A stretch of DNA of 64,000 bases from Haberlea rhodopensis (GCA_907163345.1 CAJQUN010000024.1:5828001-5892000), one strand, 5' to 3'; counted from the stretch's first letter, positions 20,262-32,330 are shown. The notes: a model not told the origin generated them from the sequence alone. Numbers and translations are program-made.

Positions 20262-22671
20262 TGTAACACCCCTATTTTTCAAATAGATATATGTAAATAT
20301 ATCAATCAAAGAATTGATACATATATATTAATAATAAAATAATAATTAAAAAAAGTATCATTTTTAAACTAATTTTTAAGACTTAATATTTGGCAAACTT
20401 ACCTAGAGGTGTCAAACGGAGCGGACGGCACGAGCACGACACGTCACGGAGCGGCACGGCAGCGCACGTTTTGCTACAGTGCCGTGTCGTGCCAGGCACG
20501 ACAATGTAGCATGGGCCGTGCCGGGCCATAGGGTGCCGGCCCGTGGGCCGGCACGGCACGACACGAAACAATAAATTTTTTTTTGGTGTAGCGATCGATC
20601 GCCAGTTAGGTGGCGATCGATCGCTAAGCCAAAAAAATTTAAAAATAAAACAAAAACTTGAAATGGGTCGTGCGGGCACGACACGGCCCATGGCACGGCA
20701 TGTAGGGGTCGTGCCGGGCCCTACCTCTTATGAAAATGGAACGGCACGACCCATTTTCGAATCGTGCCGGCACGACACGGCACGATTAAACGGGCCGTGC
20801 CGGCACGACACGACCCGTTTGCCACCACTAAACTTACCCAACACTTGTCAAACCAACATGACTCCAATCCATGCACACAACCCCTATTAATACACCACAA
20901 ACCATCAGCTTCAAGTTCTATTTTTCGTGCATGGGGTAGTAAATAATGTAGGAATATAATAGAAATTATGCAAAAATAGAGTAAAAATCAGGAAAAATCA
21001 CCAAACATTGTCCAAAAATTCTGAGATTTTCACACAACCTTCTTTACTAACCCAAAAAATATTTTGTTTGAGAGGTTTAACAAAACCAAAGCCAAATCAC
21101 CCAGAAATTCGAAAACCCGTGAAGAACATGAGCTGAAATCCAACCCAAAAATCTGTTTTAAGGTAGTGTGTTCATGCCTTCATTACTTCTATTTACAAAC
21201 TGTTTTTGGGATTGTGTACAAAATGAAAGTTGTTCAAACTGTGTTAAAGGTACCGATTTCCCAAAATGTCGCTGTATGTTTTGATTTCTGGCTACCGAAA
21301 CACCATAGTTAATCATTTCAAAAACTCAAATTCTGGGCAAAATCAGTTGGGAATTTCAAAATGGTTTCTGAACAAAGATCACGATGAGACGAACACGCCA
21401 TAAATTTCTCAACCACGCGTGGCTGCCGGAGCTCTGCCACGTGCCGGCACAACGGCGCGTGAATTACACGCGCCTCCCTGGTTCTTAATTTTCCGACAGC
21501 CGAACATTTCTGGAATGATTTTAGGCATTTCTGGGAAGTTTCGTGATTTTTGGACTTATGGTTGTCATGAATTTTTAAAGTCTTATTCAAAATTACCCGG
21601 ATAAATTTTGTACAAAAATGATGTTTAAGAATGTTCAACAATGCATTTGGGTCACTAATCACTATAAATTACTTATATTATGCTTATAGGAAATACATTT
21701 GTACTGATCGAGCAAATCCAGTAATATATCAAGTCGTGAGGTGAGGTGTACTATTAGTTTCTTGTTATACAACCATTTTTGGCATTTGGCCTGGAATTTA
21801 CAGTAAATTGTTATTCATTATCTCACTGTTCATATATGTCATCATATTGTACATTACATCGTTCCATTGGTCATCTTGATCTGCATGTTTATTATCTTGA
21901 ATGTTATCGATTCCTTTGATTGAACGACTCCTTTGACTGAATGAATGAATGACTGAATGGAGCCCTGGATATTTATCCACTGGACAACCCAGCTTCGGCC
22001 CAGAAAGTGAGTCCAATGAACAACGGATGACAGTCTGGGTACATGGTTCATCTGAACAACGCGCACCATTTTACGGTCCGAAGAATGGTTCACCTTGGCT
22101 CGTAAATGAATGATTGTACAGATCCTATCCGAATATATGGGGAAAAGTGCTACACCGAACTGTTCGGTGGGAAACACCTCTTTAGCCCACGATATTCACT
22201 TTGAAATCCTAAAACGTCACTGTTCATTATTAACAATTACTTGATTACAAGATCTTTGTTACATGACATATCATATTGATACATTGCACTGTTTTATAAT
22301 TACAGATATTAAAGCTAATATTATTCCCCTCACTAAGTCCTCAAATACTTAACCTCTGTTTTCCTTGATATTTATTGTGAGTTCCAAATACAGGAGTACC
22401 GGAGGAAAATTAGGAAAAATGAAATTGTTGGCTTACCGGGACTGTTATAGTATTTTCTCTTTAATAAGTATTGGACCGTTATAAGGAGTTTGTATTTGGA
22501 TGTATTTTGTTATTAAATAGACTGTATAAACGCTTCCGCTACTGTAAATGAATGATTGACTTTAAAAGCTTTCGCTTTTCCGAAAGGGTTTAAAACTCTC
22601 GTACGTAATGTTCCTAGAGAATGTGGTACCAGATAAGAGATAAAGTAATATGTCCACAGTCGGGTCCCACA
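20262..22671. mobile_element. Solo LTR, 2.4 kb, with 5-bp target duplication
   Basis: It starts TGTAACACCCC, a common plant LTR beginning, and ends GGTCCCACA. The 5-bp direct repeat TTACA flanks it exactly (20257-20261 and 22672-22676). No internal retrotransposon genes are present, so it is a solo LTR left by recombination between two LTRs. Length and start suggest Ty3/gypsy, but without an internal region the lineage cannot be fixed. A hAT-type MITE is nested near its left end. Apparent reading frames in it are short and unsupported. Confidence 0.82.
20404..20830. mobile_element. hAT-type MITE nested in the solo LTR
   Basis: The termini are TAGAGGTGTCAAACGG and, reverse complemented, TAGTGGTGGCAAACGG. 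A perfect 8-bp target duplication, AACTTACC, lies at 20396-20403 and 20831-20838. The 427-bp body is dominated by GGCACGACACG-type GC-rich repeats in both orientations and includes a GCGATCGATCGC palindrome pair. There is no transposase, so it is non-autonomous. Long frames read through it come from the low-complexity repeat. Confidence 0.88.
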
Positions 22672-22676
22672 TTACA

Positions 22677-24094
22677 TATAGCAAATATAAACCTAAAAAT
22701 AATTAAAAGTATATGTGATTAAACAACAAATACCACTCGATATTAACCTAATGAAATATAAAGATATTTGCATATCATAAATTTGAACATGTAATCAGTG
22801 ATACCTGATTCTAGTGCCATGTTGAAACTACTACGTACAAAAATTTGAGCTCATGAGAGGTGGCCACGGGTGAATCTAGCCTAAAGGTTGAGAGAAGGTA
22901 AAATTATAGGAATTTTATTGAGGGTGGGCAAAAATATAAAAATAAATAAATTTTTGAGGAAACAATCTAATATATATAAAATTTAGGGGGGTGCCCCCAA
23001 GATCCTGAATACATTCGCTCCTAGAGGTGGCTCAACTGTACTCTTAATAGTTATAGTCTGAATTATTTCTCTAAATTTTAGACTGTTCTTTCATTTATAA
23101 CTTTGAAATATTTTATATTCTTCATGTTTTTTATATTTTTTCTTAGAAAATCATAGGGTTAAGAGCTTAACACGCCTCATTTTATGGGTTACATTGATGT
23201 TGCCCCTAAAAGCACTGACATAGGTAACATAAAAGATTCCTGTTTCCTGAACAAGTTATGCAAGTTCTTAACCTAGTGTCACAAGATGGCAATCGTTTGA
23301 TTGAGGCTAAATCTAATAGGGTAGACATATGATTGATTCAAGTAACGGCCAAAACACGCATGTTGGCAATCTTTATAAAAAGAAAGAAAATGCCCACCTG
23401 TTTGCACTAATTGCAATCTTTATTGGCCTGTTTGCACTAATTGCTTTCTCAGTGGATGCTCTTCTTAGCACTTCACGTTTGTTGTAATAAATTTAATGTA
23501 CCACCACCCTTAAACAAACATAACACGACTCGTGACTAACAATTCAATACCCTCATTTAATATGAAGGGTCGTCCCGTGTTTTTTAAGGTCAGACCCGAC
23601 ACATGCACCGTTACGACCCATATTCATCTTTTATATATAAACTAGAAGCTCAGACGTCTAGGCACTACTCACGCCGACCAACAGGACATTATTGTAGCAA
23701 AACGAACCGATCCACAGGCCGTCCACTAGCCAGTTTTGCCATCTTTACCCTCATTGGAGGGAAAATTTATTCAATTTTGCCTTATTTTATCTTATTACAT
23801 CATATCACGTGTACCCATGATTTTGTCCAATTTAAACATATAGAAATTAAATAATAATCAGATCTCACTTAGTTAATCATGTACATTTTGATCAATGGTT
23901 GAAATAATGTAGTATCATGATATATTATGTTAAGGTGTGAATAGTGGTTGATGACATCGATTGCTTTATATCTATAATTATCTATAGTACATAAAAAATA
24001 AATAAAATATAGAGTAGTTTTTTTGGTGTATCAATATTTTAAGTAACTCTTGTTATGTATTAAACATGATTAATAGTTTTTCATGCATAAAATA
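22677..24094. other. Intergenic, no gene seen
   Basis: AT-rich sequence with poor coding potential. Around 22910-23030 there is a short stretch with GGGGGGTGCCCCC that resembles transposon-derived filler also seen near 30900-31070. Nothing else could be supported. Confidence 0.5.
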
Positions 24095-24411
24095 TGTTTG
24101 TGTACAACAATTGCCCTTGCTTGTGATCGATCGAAAATTGATGCTTGTGTTGATATACGGTTTAAAAGATTTGTGTTGCACCGTTACCATCAGCTATAGC
24201 TTTTAGCAAAACGAGAAGCTCTTGATCCTACAATTGGTATCAGAGCCAATGTCACGTATTCGATTTCCATGAGTTGCAAGAAGTGCAATTATTGGGAATT
24301 GTGATCGATCGAAATATGGTACTTGTGTTGATGTATGGTTTAAAAGATTTAAATGGCATCGTTACCATCAGCTATACTTTTGGTAAAACGGCAAAAGTGA
24401 TTGATCCTACA
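24095..24411 (+). mobile_element. TRIM (miniature LTR retrotransposon), degenerate
   Basis: Two similar blocks of about 120-135 bp (about 24095-24232 and 24290-24411) share GATCGATCGAAA, GGTTTAAAAGATTT, GTTACCATCAGCTATA and end ATCCTACA. Between them are a tRNA-Met primer site, TGGTATCAGAGCC (24235-24247), and about 50 further bases. Short LTRs, a primer site and almost no internal region define TRIMs. Related copies lie at 38884 and 60439. Confidence 0.75.
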
Positions 24412-24930
24412 AAATATGTATATGTATATGTGGTCTTCTTTGGAGTGACATAACAAAAATAATACATCCACTTCCAATCACATTTACCAAAATAAATTCC
24501 TATTTTTTTTATCATCTAGATAAATTTATGATTTAGATTTTCTTTATCTTTATAAATCATTTTCCTAAATTTATCAAACAATTGGATATCTGCTTGAAGG
24601 AAGGACATTAATGAGAAAAGGTGAAACCAAATAATTTATAGCTTGTATATTATGTGTACTACGCATTTTAATATATTCAAATTAAGTGTGAAAATAGAGT
24701 GGAATATCTAGTTTAAATACAAATAACATTTTGTACATATATGATAGAATCTTCTTAGTGGGAATTTCGACTAAGCCCTTATGATTTGAGGACATTCATT
24801 TTGAGATGTGAGGTGCACACCAAAAATGAATGTGTTATTGACTCTACAGTCAAGGTAATACCCCGACTTCGGGTCAAAATTCCCCTTCTTGGTGAACCAT
24901 GCAAGAAAAAAGCATGAGTTGAAGTCATGT
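24412..24930. other. Intergenic, no gene seen
   Basis: AT-rich sequence between the TRIM and a foldback element. No coding or structural signal could be supported. Confidence 0.45.
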
Positions 24931-25143
24931 AATTTAGGAATGCTTCTATGTTACCCAATGAGGTAGTGCCCATTGAGATAAATCTATGGCTCAAATCGAT
25001 CCAACACATATCCAAAATGTTGGGTCAAAAAACCCTGCCAAATTGATCAAACACATATTTCAAATGTTGGGTCAAAAACCTCATGCCATAGATTTATCTC
25101 AGGGGTACTACCTCGTAGGATAGCATAGAAGTGACCGTAATTT
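24931..25143. repeat. Imperfect foldback element
   Basis: The left arm contains GAGATAAATCTATGGC and GAGGTAGT, and the right arm carries GCCATAGATTTATCTC and ACTACCTC in inverted order. Arms are about 60 bp and 75-80 percent alike by eye. The centre holds two copies of a CAAATGTTGGGTCAAAAA unit. No clear target duplication was found. Probably a decayed MITE. The 25144-25860 stretch that follows is AT-rich and holds, near 25548-25600, a truncated piece that looks like a SINE relic. Confidence 0.6.
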
Positions 25144-25896
25144 AGACTACTGCAAGAATAACTTTCAAGTAACTAATACTTATTAAAAGTATCAATTTCA
25201 GTGAATTATTTAATACTTGATAATATCTATTCTACGATGTTAATTACTTTTTTTTTTATACATATCCTACAATTTTAAAATCTTTTGATACATACTTAAT
25301 TTTTAGATATACATAATGAATGTTCCGTTAATGTCTTGATTCACTAACATAAAACATTGCAAAATATCTTACGACATAATAAATTCATTTTTCCCGTTTC
25401 TTAATCGGGAAGATTTTCTTCGGAAACAAATTCTCCAACGATTCGTAATCCCAATAATTCTAGTCAATTTTCTGTCTTTTAGAAGCTATTTTTTTTTAAA
25501 AAAAAGTGTATAAATTTATAAAATTAAATTTTTTTTTATTTTTATGATGAGGTAACCCACCGCCCTTATCCTTGGGTGTGCACTGGGTAAACTCCGGGCT
25601 GACACAATAGCCTGCAAACCACGCCAATCAAGTAAACAACACTAGACAAATCTACTGATATAGACTCAGACCGAGAAAGTGTTGGTTGGGGATAAAAGAA
25701 GTAAAGAACTCATAAAATTGATTGTTTACATGGGAAATGGATGCATATTTAAATATGGCGTGAGCTATCTAAAATTAGTCTTCAAACAACACCATTACAC
25801 TCGAGAAACACATGACAACACGGTAAACCAACCTTCTCACTGACCTTAAGAGCGCACTTTGATGCCAAATATACTCAATCCCCTTTCAAATTCCCA

Positions 25897-27825
25897 ATGG
25901 AGAATCATTCAGAAAAAGATATTATCTTCATCTTCGTCCATCTTACAATTATATTGGCCATGTCTTTACCACTGAAATCACAGGCATGCCACCCCACCGA
26001 TGAACAAGCATTACTAGACTTCAAAAACAGAATCACGTCTGATTCTACAGGACTACTGCAAACATGGATTCCGCGAACAGATTGCTGCGCACATTGGGAG
26101 GGTGTTTCTTGCTATTCGTATCGGGTAGTGAATGTCTCCCGTCCAGGCGTGTTTTCTGGTACTGATTCACCAGTCGATACATCCATGTCCGGTACACTTT
26201 CTCCATTTCTTGGAAATCTCACTTTTCTTGAATTTCTTGATCTCAGTAACCTTAAAGATTTAAAGGGTCCTATCCCACCTGAATTTGGCAAACTGTCGCG
26301 TTTAAATTACATTTTTCTTGGATCAAATAATCTAACAGGATCAATTCCAATCACATTCCAGAACCTTTATCGACTGAAAAGGTTGCATCTTAGCAACAAC
26401 CATCTTTCTGGTTCAATCCATTCCATTATTTTCTCTAACTTTACCTCGGTTCTAGAACTCGATTTTTCCGGAAATCAATTGTCTGGTTTGATACCCTCTT
26501 GCATCGGAAAGATGGGTTCATTAACTTATCTTGATCTCCACCAAAACAACTTGTCTGGAAAAATCCCAGAAACGATTGGAAAACTCAGGAACCTGGTTTA
26601 TCTCGATTTGTCTGCAAATCAGTTAACAGGTGTCATTCCAAATTCCATATGCAACCTCTCCAAACTGGAGGATTTGTCTCTTAACGGCAATTGTCTGACA
26701 GGAAACATCCCTTCATCTATCGACAGACTTATTTCATTGGAATATATAGATTTATCAGAAAACAATCTGACAGGAAGCATTCCACCTTCAATTGGCAAAC
26801 TTTCAAGAATTCGAAAACTGATTTTCGAAAAAAATAGGCTTTCAGGAAAGCTACCTGGAATTATCGGACATCTTATAAATCTTAATGATATATACTTCTC
26901 GGGAAACCAATTTACGGGTAGAATCCCTCCAGGTCTTGGAAATTTAAAGAATTTGCAGACTCTGGATTTGTCAAGAAACCGACTTTCCAAACCCATTCCA
27001 CCCCAGCTTGTTAAATTACAAAATCTACAGATTTTAGACCTCTCGTTCAATCCTCTCGGGTTAGGTAACATCCCGGAATGGTTTCGAAAATTACCACTTT
27101 TTCAGCTGTTACTCGCGAAAACGGGCTTAAAAGGGCGTCTTCCAAGGTGGCTGGCTTCTTCATCTTTATCGACTCTCGACCTATCGAGCAATGCATTGAC
27201 AGGAAAACTGCCGGTCTGGATTGGAAACATGACCAATCTTTCATTACTGAATTTATCGAATAACGGTTTCCATTCGTCCATCCCTGATGAATTCAAGAAT
27301 CTTGAAGTCCTGTCAGATATTGATCTTCACTCCAATAGGTTCTCCGGGGACCTGCAACAAGTGTTCTCCAAAACTTGCCAATTTGCACTCGGCCACTACA
27401 ATTCCATCGATCTTTCATACAATATGTTCACAGGGAGTTTAGATGATAACATTGGAGATGAACCAGTCATGAATTATCTCAAAATCCTGATTCTGTCTCA
27501 CAATCCATTGAGAGGGCACTTACCAAAATCTCTGAGAAAATTGAGTTATTTGGAGAAGCTGGAATTTGTGAGTAATGGATTGTCAGGGAGAATTCCGAAA
27601 GAGCTCGGTGATGCTAAGCTTCTGGATACCATTTTACTGTCACATAATAATTTGAGTGGAGGGATTCCTAAAGAGGTGTTGAATCTTGAAACTCTTAAAA
27701 TTTTTGATGTTTCTGGGAACAGATTGAGAGGGAACATACCGCCCCACAAGACAACAATTCCTGTATCTGGATTTTTGGGAAACCCTGGTTTATGTGGAGC
27801 TCCACTTCCACCATGTAACCATTGA
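25897..27825 (+). CDS. Secreted leucine-rich-repeat protein, intronless
   Basis: 642 residues, single exon. An N-terminal hydrophobic signal peptide (IIFIFVHLTIILAMSLPL) ends near residue 30. The LRR N-terminal cap follows (CHPTDEQALLDFKNRI to WEGVSC, about residues 31-72), then about 20 plant-type LRRs (LxxLxLSxNxLxGxIP) over residues 105-610. It ends in the C-terminal cap GFLGNPGLCGAPLPPC with no membrane helix and no kinase. It should act outside the cell as a binding protein. It resembles the DRT100/polygalacturonase-inhibitor-like group (At1g33590-type) but is longer than the roughly 480-residue Arabidopsis members. The ATG at 25897 precedes the signal peptide directly. An upstream out-of-frame ATG at 25862 would overlap the start if transcribed. 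A TATTTAAATA at 25746-25755 is a possible TATA region. Its exact ligand cannot be read. Confidence 0.9.
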   Translation: MENHSEKDIIFIFVHLTIILAMSLPLKSQACHPTDEQALLDFKNRITSDSTGLLQTWIPRTDCCAHWEGVSCYSYRVVNVSRPGVFSGTDSPVDTSMSGTLSPFLGNLTFLEFLDLSNLKDLKGPIPPEFGKLSRLNYIFLGSNNLTGSIPITFQNLYRLKRLHLSNNHLSGSIHSIIFSNFTSVLELDFSGNQLSGLIPSCIGKMGSLTYLDLHQNNLSGKIPETIGKLRNLVYLDLSANQLTGVIPNSICNLSKLEDLSLNGNCLTGNIPSSIDRLISLEYIDLSENNLTGSIPPSIGKLSRIRKLIFEKNRLSGKLPGIIGHLINLNDIYFSGNQFTGRIPPGLGNLKNLQTLDLSRNRLSKPIPPQLVKLQNLQILDLSFNPLGLGNIPEWFRKLPLFQLLLAKTGLKGRLPRWLASSSLSTLDLSSNALTGKLPVWIGNMTNLSLLNLSNNGFHSSIPDEFKNLEVLSDIDLHSNRFSGDLQQVFSKTCQFALGHYNSIDLSYNMFTGSLDDNIGDEPVMNYLKILILSHNPLRGHLPKSLRKLSYLEKLEFVSNGLSGRIPKELGDAKLLDTILLSHNNLSGGIPKEVLNLETLKIFDVSGNRLRGNIPPHKTTIPVSGFLGNPGLCGAPLPPCNH

Positions 27826-28027
27826 TTCTCGGTAGTATTGACATGGGAATTTTTTAATACCTTTTTTCTTGCTGAGATACCTATAATGTAATTTCTTATG
27901 ATATCATTATAATATTTTGGTGTTTATCGAGCTTGGAAATGAGGGATTTGGAGAGTTTTAGCGATTGTAGACATGATTTGAAACTTTTCCGAAACGCCAT
28001 TTTAGTGTGGGGGTTTCATCCCCAACC

Positions 28028-28058
28028 CTACGCTATCCTCTGCGTGAAGATAGCGTAG
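28028..28058. repeat. Short perfect hairpin
   Basis: CTACGCTATC (28028-28037) and GATAGCGTAG (28049-28058) are perfect 10-bp inverted arms with an 11-base loop. It lies about 200 bp past the LRR stop codon and might be transcribed as 3' sequence. Its role is unknown. Confidence 0.6.
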
Positions 28059-28722
28059 TGAACCGTGTTGCACCATAAATGACTCAGCACTGCGTTGGCT
28101 TTATTATTTTCTTTCCATCCTCCTAAAACACTTCTTCCCCTACATATTTGATGTATTTCTTTCCACAATTTTCTTCTCCTTTTATTAACTATCAGCAATA
28201 ATTTTTGAGAAATCTAGAATCAAATACTAAAATGTGCAGCTCAACAAGGGCTCTAGCTCGATCATTCCGACAAAAAATCATGGCGATCTATGTATATCAT
28301 TGACAAGCCTCGAGCCCGGGACCGATGGTACTGGCATTGCTTCCAAAATAAAAATTTGAAAAATAACAAACATCAGATACAGATCTCAAATAAACCAGTC
28401 TTTTTATTCCATAAATTATAAACTGTCTTCACAACTGATAATTAAACTAAGACTGGTTTGCGACTGGTCTATACGTAAAATACAGTGGAAGCAAAAAAAA
28501 AAAATCAGAACTGATGAAACTGATAAGAGACAGCAACTTGATTCCTTGACAGCATTAGTAGACTAGTAGTTCGACATCCCCAATATTGGTACTATTTATC
28601 GTCTTTTACCACAGATCCGTACTTATCTGAAGATGGTCGTAAAGGGTGAGTGTTTGAATAAAAACTCAGCAAATGGGAGTCGATTAAACATGATAGAATA
28701 CACACACATATATATATATATA

Positions 28723-28768
28723 GTTTGTTATGTTCTGTTTAGAATATTCTAAACAGAACATAACAAAC
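28723..28768. repeat. 46-bp perfect palindrome without spacer
   Basis: The arm 28723-28745, starting GTTTGTTATGTTCTG, is the exact reverse complement of 28746-28768. There is no spacer, and an AT dinucleotide run lies directly on its left. Such cruciform-forming sequences are normally short-lived, so the perfect symmetry suggests a young origin, for example a template-switch event. Confidence 0.9.
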
Positions 28769-30418
28769 ACAATACTGTTCTTGAAGCAACATTGAGTTGA
28801 AATATTATTTTGCTCTCAATGGATCCTAAGCTGATATATTCACCTAGAGCCTGAACTAAGTTGCTCACCTAGAGCATGAACGGATCAATCACCTAGAAAC
28901 TGAACAACTTGGTTTACCTAGAGCCATAACAGAACCGGAACAACATCGGAGCAGATTTTACAACAGAACAGATTTCATAATATTTAAGCACGTTAAATTA
29001 TCTAATTTTCTCCTAGTACTGATATCAGTCCTCTAGACTTAACATTCCTAGAGATAAGGTCAGAAAATCGGATCGCCCACGAATAAGGAGTAAGGATTAT
29101 CCAGAACAATGTTTGGCCACCATATCAGGTCGAAATAACGGTTATAACCTCGCAACATCATGGTCAGAACTTGGAATTCCTACCAAATGGATTCGAAATT
29201 TAACAATGCTTCAAAACATATTTTTATCACATAAATCTCAGGATTTCGGAAACTCATTCTTTCAAATGGCTATGTTAGATTGAATTTAAAGCATACATAT
29301 GACTTTAATACGAAATGAATACAGTATACAAAAACCCACTTACTGTAAATTCCAGAAATTGTTTTACGTATATTGGGTTGAACAAAAGCCACGAAATATG
29401 TCTTTCTTCCTCTTTGGAACAACAGAATGTGGGAGTGTATTTCGGGATTTGCATGAGAGTTGAGTAACCCTTCTATTGAAATGATTCTGCTCTTTATAGG
29501 GTGTGAATTTGGAAGTTACAGCCTCCATAAATTCAGTCATTAACTTCACCTGTGATCTCTACTTCAATGTCATTAACATCCAATAATCTACATGATTTGT
29601 AGAAGTTACAAATTCTGAAATTAATGAGTAATGAGTTTGATCAAATCTTCCTTAGAGCTGATTTGATAAGTAGAGCTGATAGGAATAATTAAGTTTATCA
29701 AATAAGTTGAGCTGGTGGGTTTCAGGTCTTCTTAGAACTGTTTAGGTTCGGTCAGTTCAGCTCATTTGTATAGATTTGTTCTTTCCGCCATGATTTATTT
29801 GGTTTGATCGGTTGTGCTGATGAAAATGATTCTACCAGTTGAGCATGTGGAACACGGTCTTCACAATCCTTGATTTTATTGCTTAAATTGGGATTTTGGC
29901 TACCTTACTCCCTACGTTTAAACCATTTTTGTGCATTGCATTTTTTTTATAAGAAGCCTATAGATTTGGCATAGTGCACAACGACGGAATCTTGCACCGG
30001 AATAAAAATTTCCAGCCCCTTTACAGGGATATGATTGTACCATAAATCTTTCTTATAAGAAATTGCAAAACACAAGATGAAGTTTCTCAGTATTGCCAGA
30101 AAATTTGGGCTTCTTCCTAGAAAATTTGAATTGAGTTTTGGTAACCCATCCGATGAACCCTCTCAAAAATTCATTACCCTCATGATGAGAAAAAGCAATC
30201 CGTACCAAGAATAAAAAAGACATAAATGCATCATTTATTTAAAAAACCATAATCCCCAAAACCGAAAAGTACAGTATCAGTCGGAAGAAATGAAAGGATA
30301 ACATCACGAGATCAAAATTTTTGCTCTTATTATATACAGAGAACAACTAAAATATGTCTAAATTCATATGAGTGAAGCTGCCAACCACAAGCAAATCTAT
30401 TTTGACAAGTAAGGGATG

Positions 30419-30531
30419 ACTCTGTATTATTTTTTGTCAACAAGGCTTTGACATAGTGGTTGTCATCTATTTTCGAACATAAGATGTTTCAGGTTCGAGT
30501 CCTCCACCCTTCCCTCAACAAAAAAAAAAGG
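30419..30531 (+). mobile_element. Short tRNA-derived SINE
   Basis: An A-box-like TGACATAGTGG (about 30449) and a B box, GGTTCGAGTCC (30492-30502), are followed by an A-rich tail. The 8-bp direct repeat AAGGGATG flanks it (30411-30418 and 30532-30539). The body is only about 113 bp, so it may be a truncated member. Confidence 0.6.
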
Positions 30532-30539
30532 AAGGGATG

Positions 30540-31910
30540 TAGACCCTTCAATTTTTGAAGCCAGACATGTACATGGTTCGCAATATCGGTCGCGGAACAG
30601 TCGTTCCGTAACAGGAATGACAGCTATCACGGCAAAGTTCCCTGCTTGATTTCGTAACTCGGAACGGCGATTTCATGACCAATCAAGGCCGTTGCGGAGC
30701 AGTTTAATTTTTTTCAACTTTTTCCATTTTTTTTTGTTTTTTGATCAAAAATTTCTCCAAGTTATCTAATTATTTTTATTTGAAATTGGAAAATAAACTC
30801 TGCTATAATAACCTCGACTGTTCCACGGAAGATCAATAAAATTGGAACAACAGCCTTCACGATCGTATCGATGAATCGTGGTCATGTAGGCAGGGGAGGA
30901 CTTAGGGGTGCCCCTCCCAAAAAAAAAAAATTTAATGAAAAATAACATTTTTAACCTTGTTTTTTCAAATTAATGTTTTGTTGCAACCCCTAAATTTTTT
31001 TAGGCCTTAAATATTATTAAAAAAAAATTTGCCCCCCCCTCTTAAATTTTTTGCTAGTTCCGCCCTGCATATAGGAAAGCATACTTGTATTCAAGAGACA
31101 CGGTTTGGAACAAACAAGATTTTGATGCGCAAGAGAAAACCAAAGAAACAATAAAGAAGAAGTTGATTGTTGTTGGAATAATAAATGGCCTAGCTAAGAT
31201 AGTGATGTAAATGTGGCTCAGCAGCGTCAGTTTAAAATATTAAAGTTATATCATTACATTACAACAAGTTATAGTCTTAATAAAACAACAAACTCGTGAT
31301 ACTACATTCACCGTCAACCCAAGGATCTTTAGTGCTTTCAATAAGAAATTTTTCAACCCCGTTTATTGACGATGTTATGCGAGTATAGCATATCTTAAAG
31401 AGTATGCTTTGTTTTGGATGAGTTGTTTCAAATCGCGACACTCAAATACAACAAACACGCGTTACTTTTAATTTTTTAAAATTCTTTCTAAATTCATCCT
31501 TATTATTCGCTATTGAATTCATCGATCTAATTCAATGAAGATTGAGCCTAACCCAATGTGAACAAAGATGTTTATTTAATGTCGTCCTGCAAGTTTCTTG
31601 GGGGTAACATTAAGCGTTGCATGGCATTCTTAACATCAAAAGAGCCGCATGGACTTTTAAACATAAAAGGATACTACATGACATAATAATAAAGACATGT
31701 GACACTTGATATCACCCCAAAATAATTCGGCATCAAATTTTCAAACAAAAATGTTGTATATGAAAAATACTTGCATGGACAATGCTTTTTTCCTACTTAT
31801 GGGACAATTCAATATGATTGGTCTAAAATTATTGCTAACTTGATATGTTAGTTTAGGTATTTTTTTATTTAAAGTGTGTTTTGTTTTAATATTAAATAGG
31901 TAAATAAATA
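30540..31910. other. Intergenic, no gene seen
   Basis: AT-rich sequence with transposon-like filler around 30890-31075 (GGGGTGCCCCTCCC and GCCCCCCCCTC words in opposite orientation, a decayed foldback). No gene could be supported. Confidence 0.45.
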
Positions 31911-31912
31911 AG

Positions 31913-31916
<4 letters not shown>

Positions 31917-31944
<28 letters not shown>
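31917..31944. repeat. (AT)n microsatellite
   Basis: Uninterrupted AT dinucleotide run. Longer AT runs of the same kind occur at about 33639-33698, 35199-35228 and 39219-39250. Confidence 0.9.
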
Positions 31945-32055
31945 TCTATTGTACATGGTCTCTAGTTTTGAATTTCCCATCACCTGTAGTACAGAATTCA
32001 GGAATCTTTCTACAGAAACATGCTTTTGTCTGAAGTGTCTTTGATTGGTTTTAAT

Positions 32056-32330
32056 TTTTTTTTTTTTTTTTGATTTACAAGGTATCCAGGCTTTCGCCTG
32101 ACTAATTCTTGGGTGACGGAACCGGCCCCTCAACGCCGCCACCAGGTAAACCGAGGGATGTGCCCGAGCTGACAGACATCTGTGGGAGAGGACCTACAGG
32201 CCACGACCCCAGAGCACACCCCCACAATATTTCAGCAGGGAATGCGCTCCACACGGGAATCGAACCTGGCGTCGAGGGGTTCCCCTACATCACCACAGAC
32301 CTTACCAACTCGGCTATGCCCCTGGGGGCA
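32056..32330 (-). mobile_element. tRNA-derived SINE with 18-bp target duplication
   Basis: Read on the minus strand, the 5' end is GGGGGCATAGCCGAGTTGG with an A box, followed by the B box GGTTCGATTCC, a 200-bp unrelated body and a poly(A) tail (T-run at 32056-32071). The 18-bp direct repeat TCTTTGATTGGTTTTAAT flanks it perfectly at 32038-32055 and 32331-32348. The long exact duplication shows LINE-type target-primed integration and a young age. It would be transcribed by RNA polymerase III. Frames read through it are not genes. Confidence 0.92.

Larger units (their letters stand above)
27840..30410. other. Intergenic; hairpin and palindrome, otherwise no gene
   Basis: AT-rich DNA after the LRR gene. 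It contains the short hairpin at 28028 and the palindrome at 28723. The stretch 28380-29900 reads like decayed retroelement DNA (repeated CACCTAGAGC and GAACTG-type words near 28840-28930) but shows no recognisable protein motif. Confidence 0.5.

Noticed and set aside
20383..20890. Several open frames on both strands in GC-rich DNA
   Set aside because: They read through GGCACGACACG low-complexity repeats of the hAT MITE and give Arg/His/Pro-rich nonsense.
24235..24247. Primer site as evidence of another large LTR retrotransposon
   Set aside because: The flanking direct repeats are only about 125 bp and no coding region exists, so it belongs to a TRIM.
26619..27749. Antisense frames over the LRR gene
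   Set aside because: They are shadows of the repeated LRR codons on the opposite strand with no independent features.
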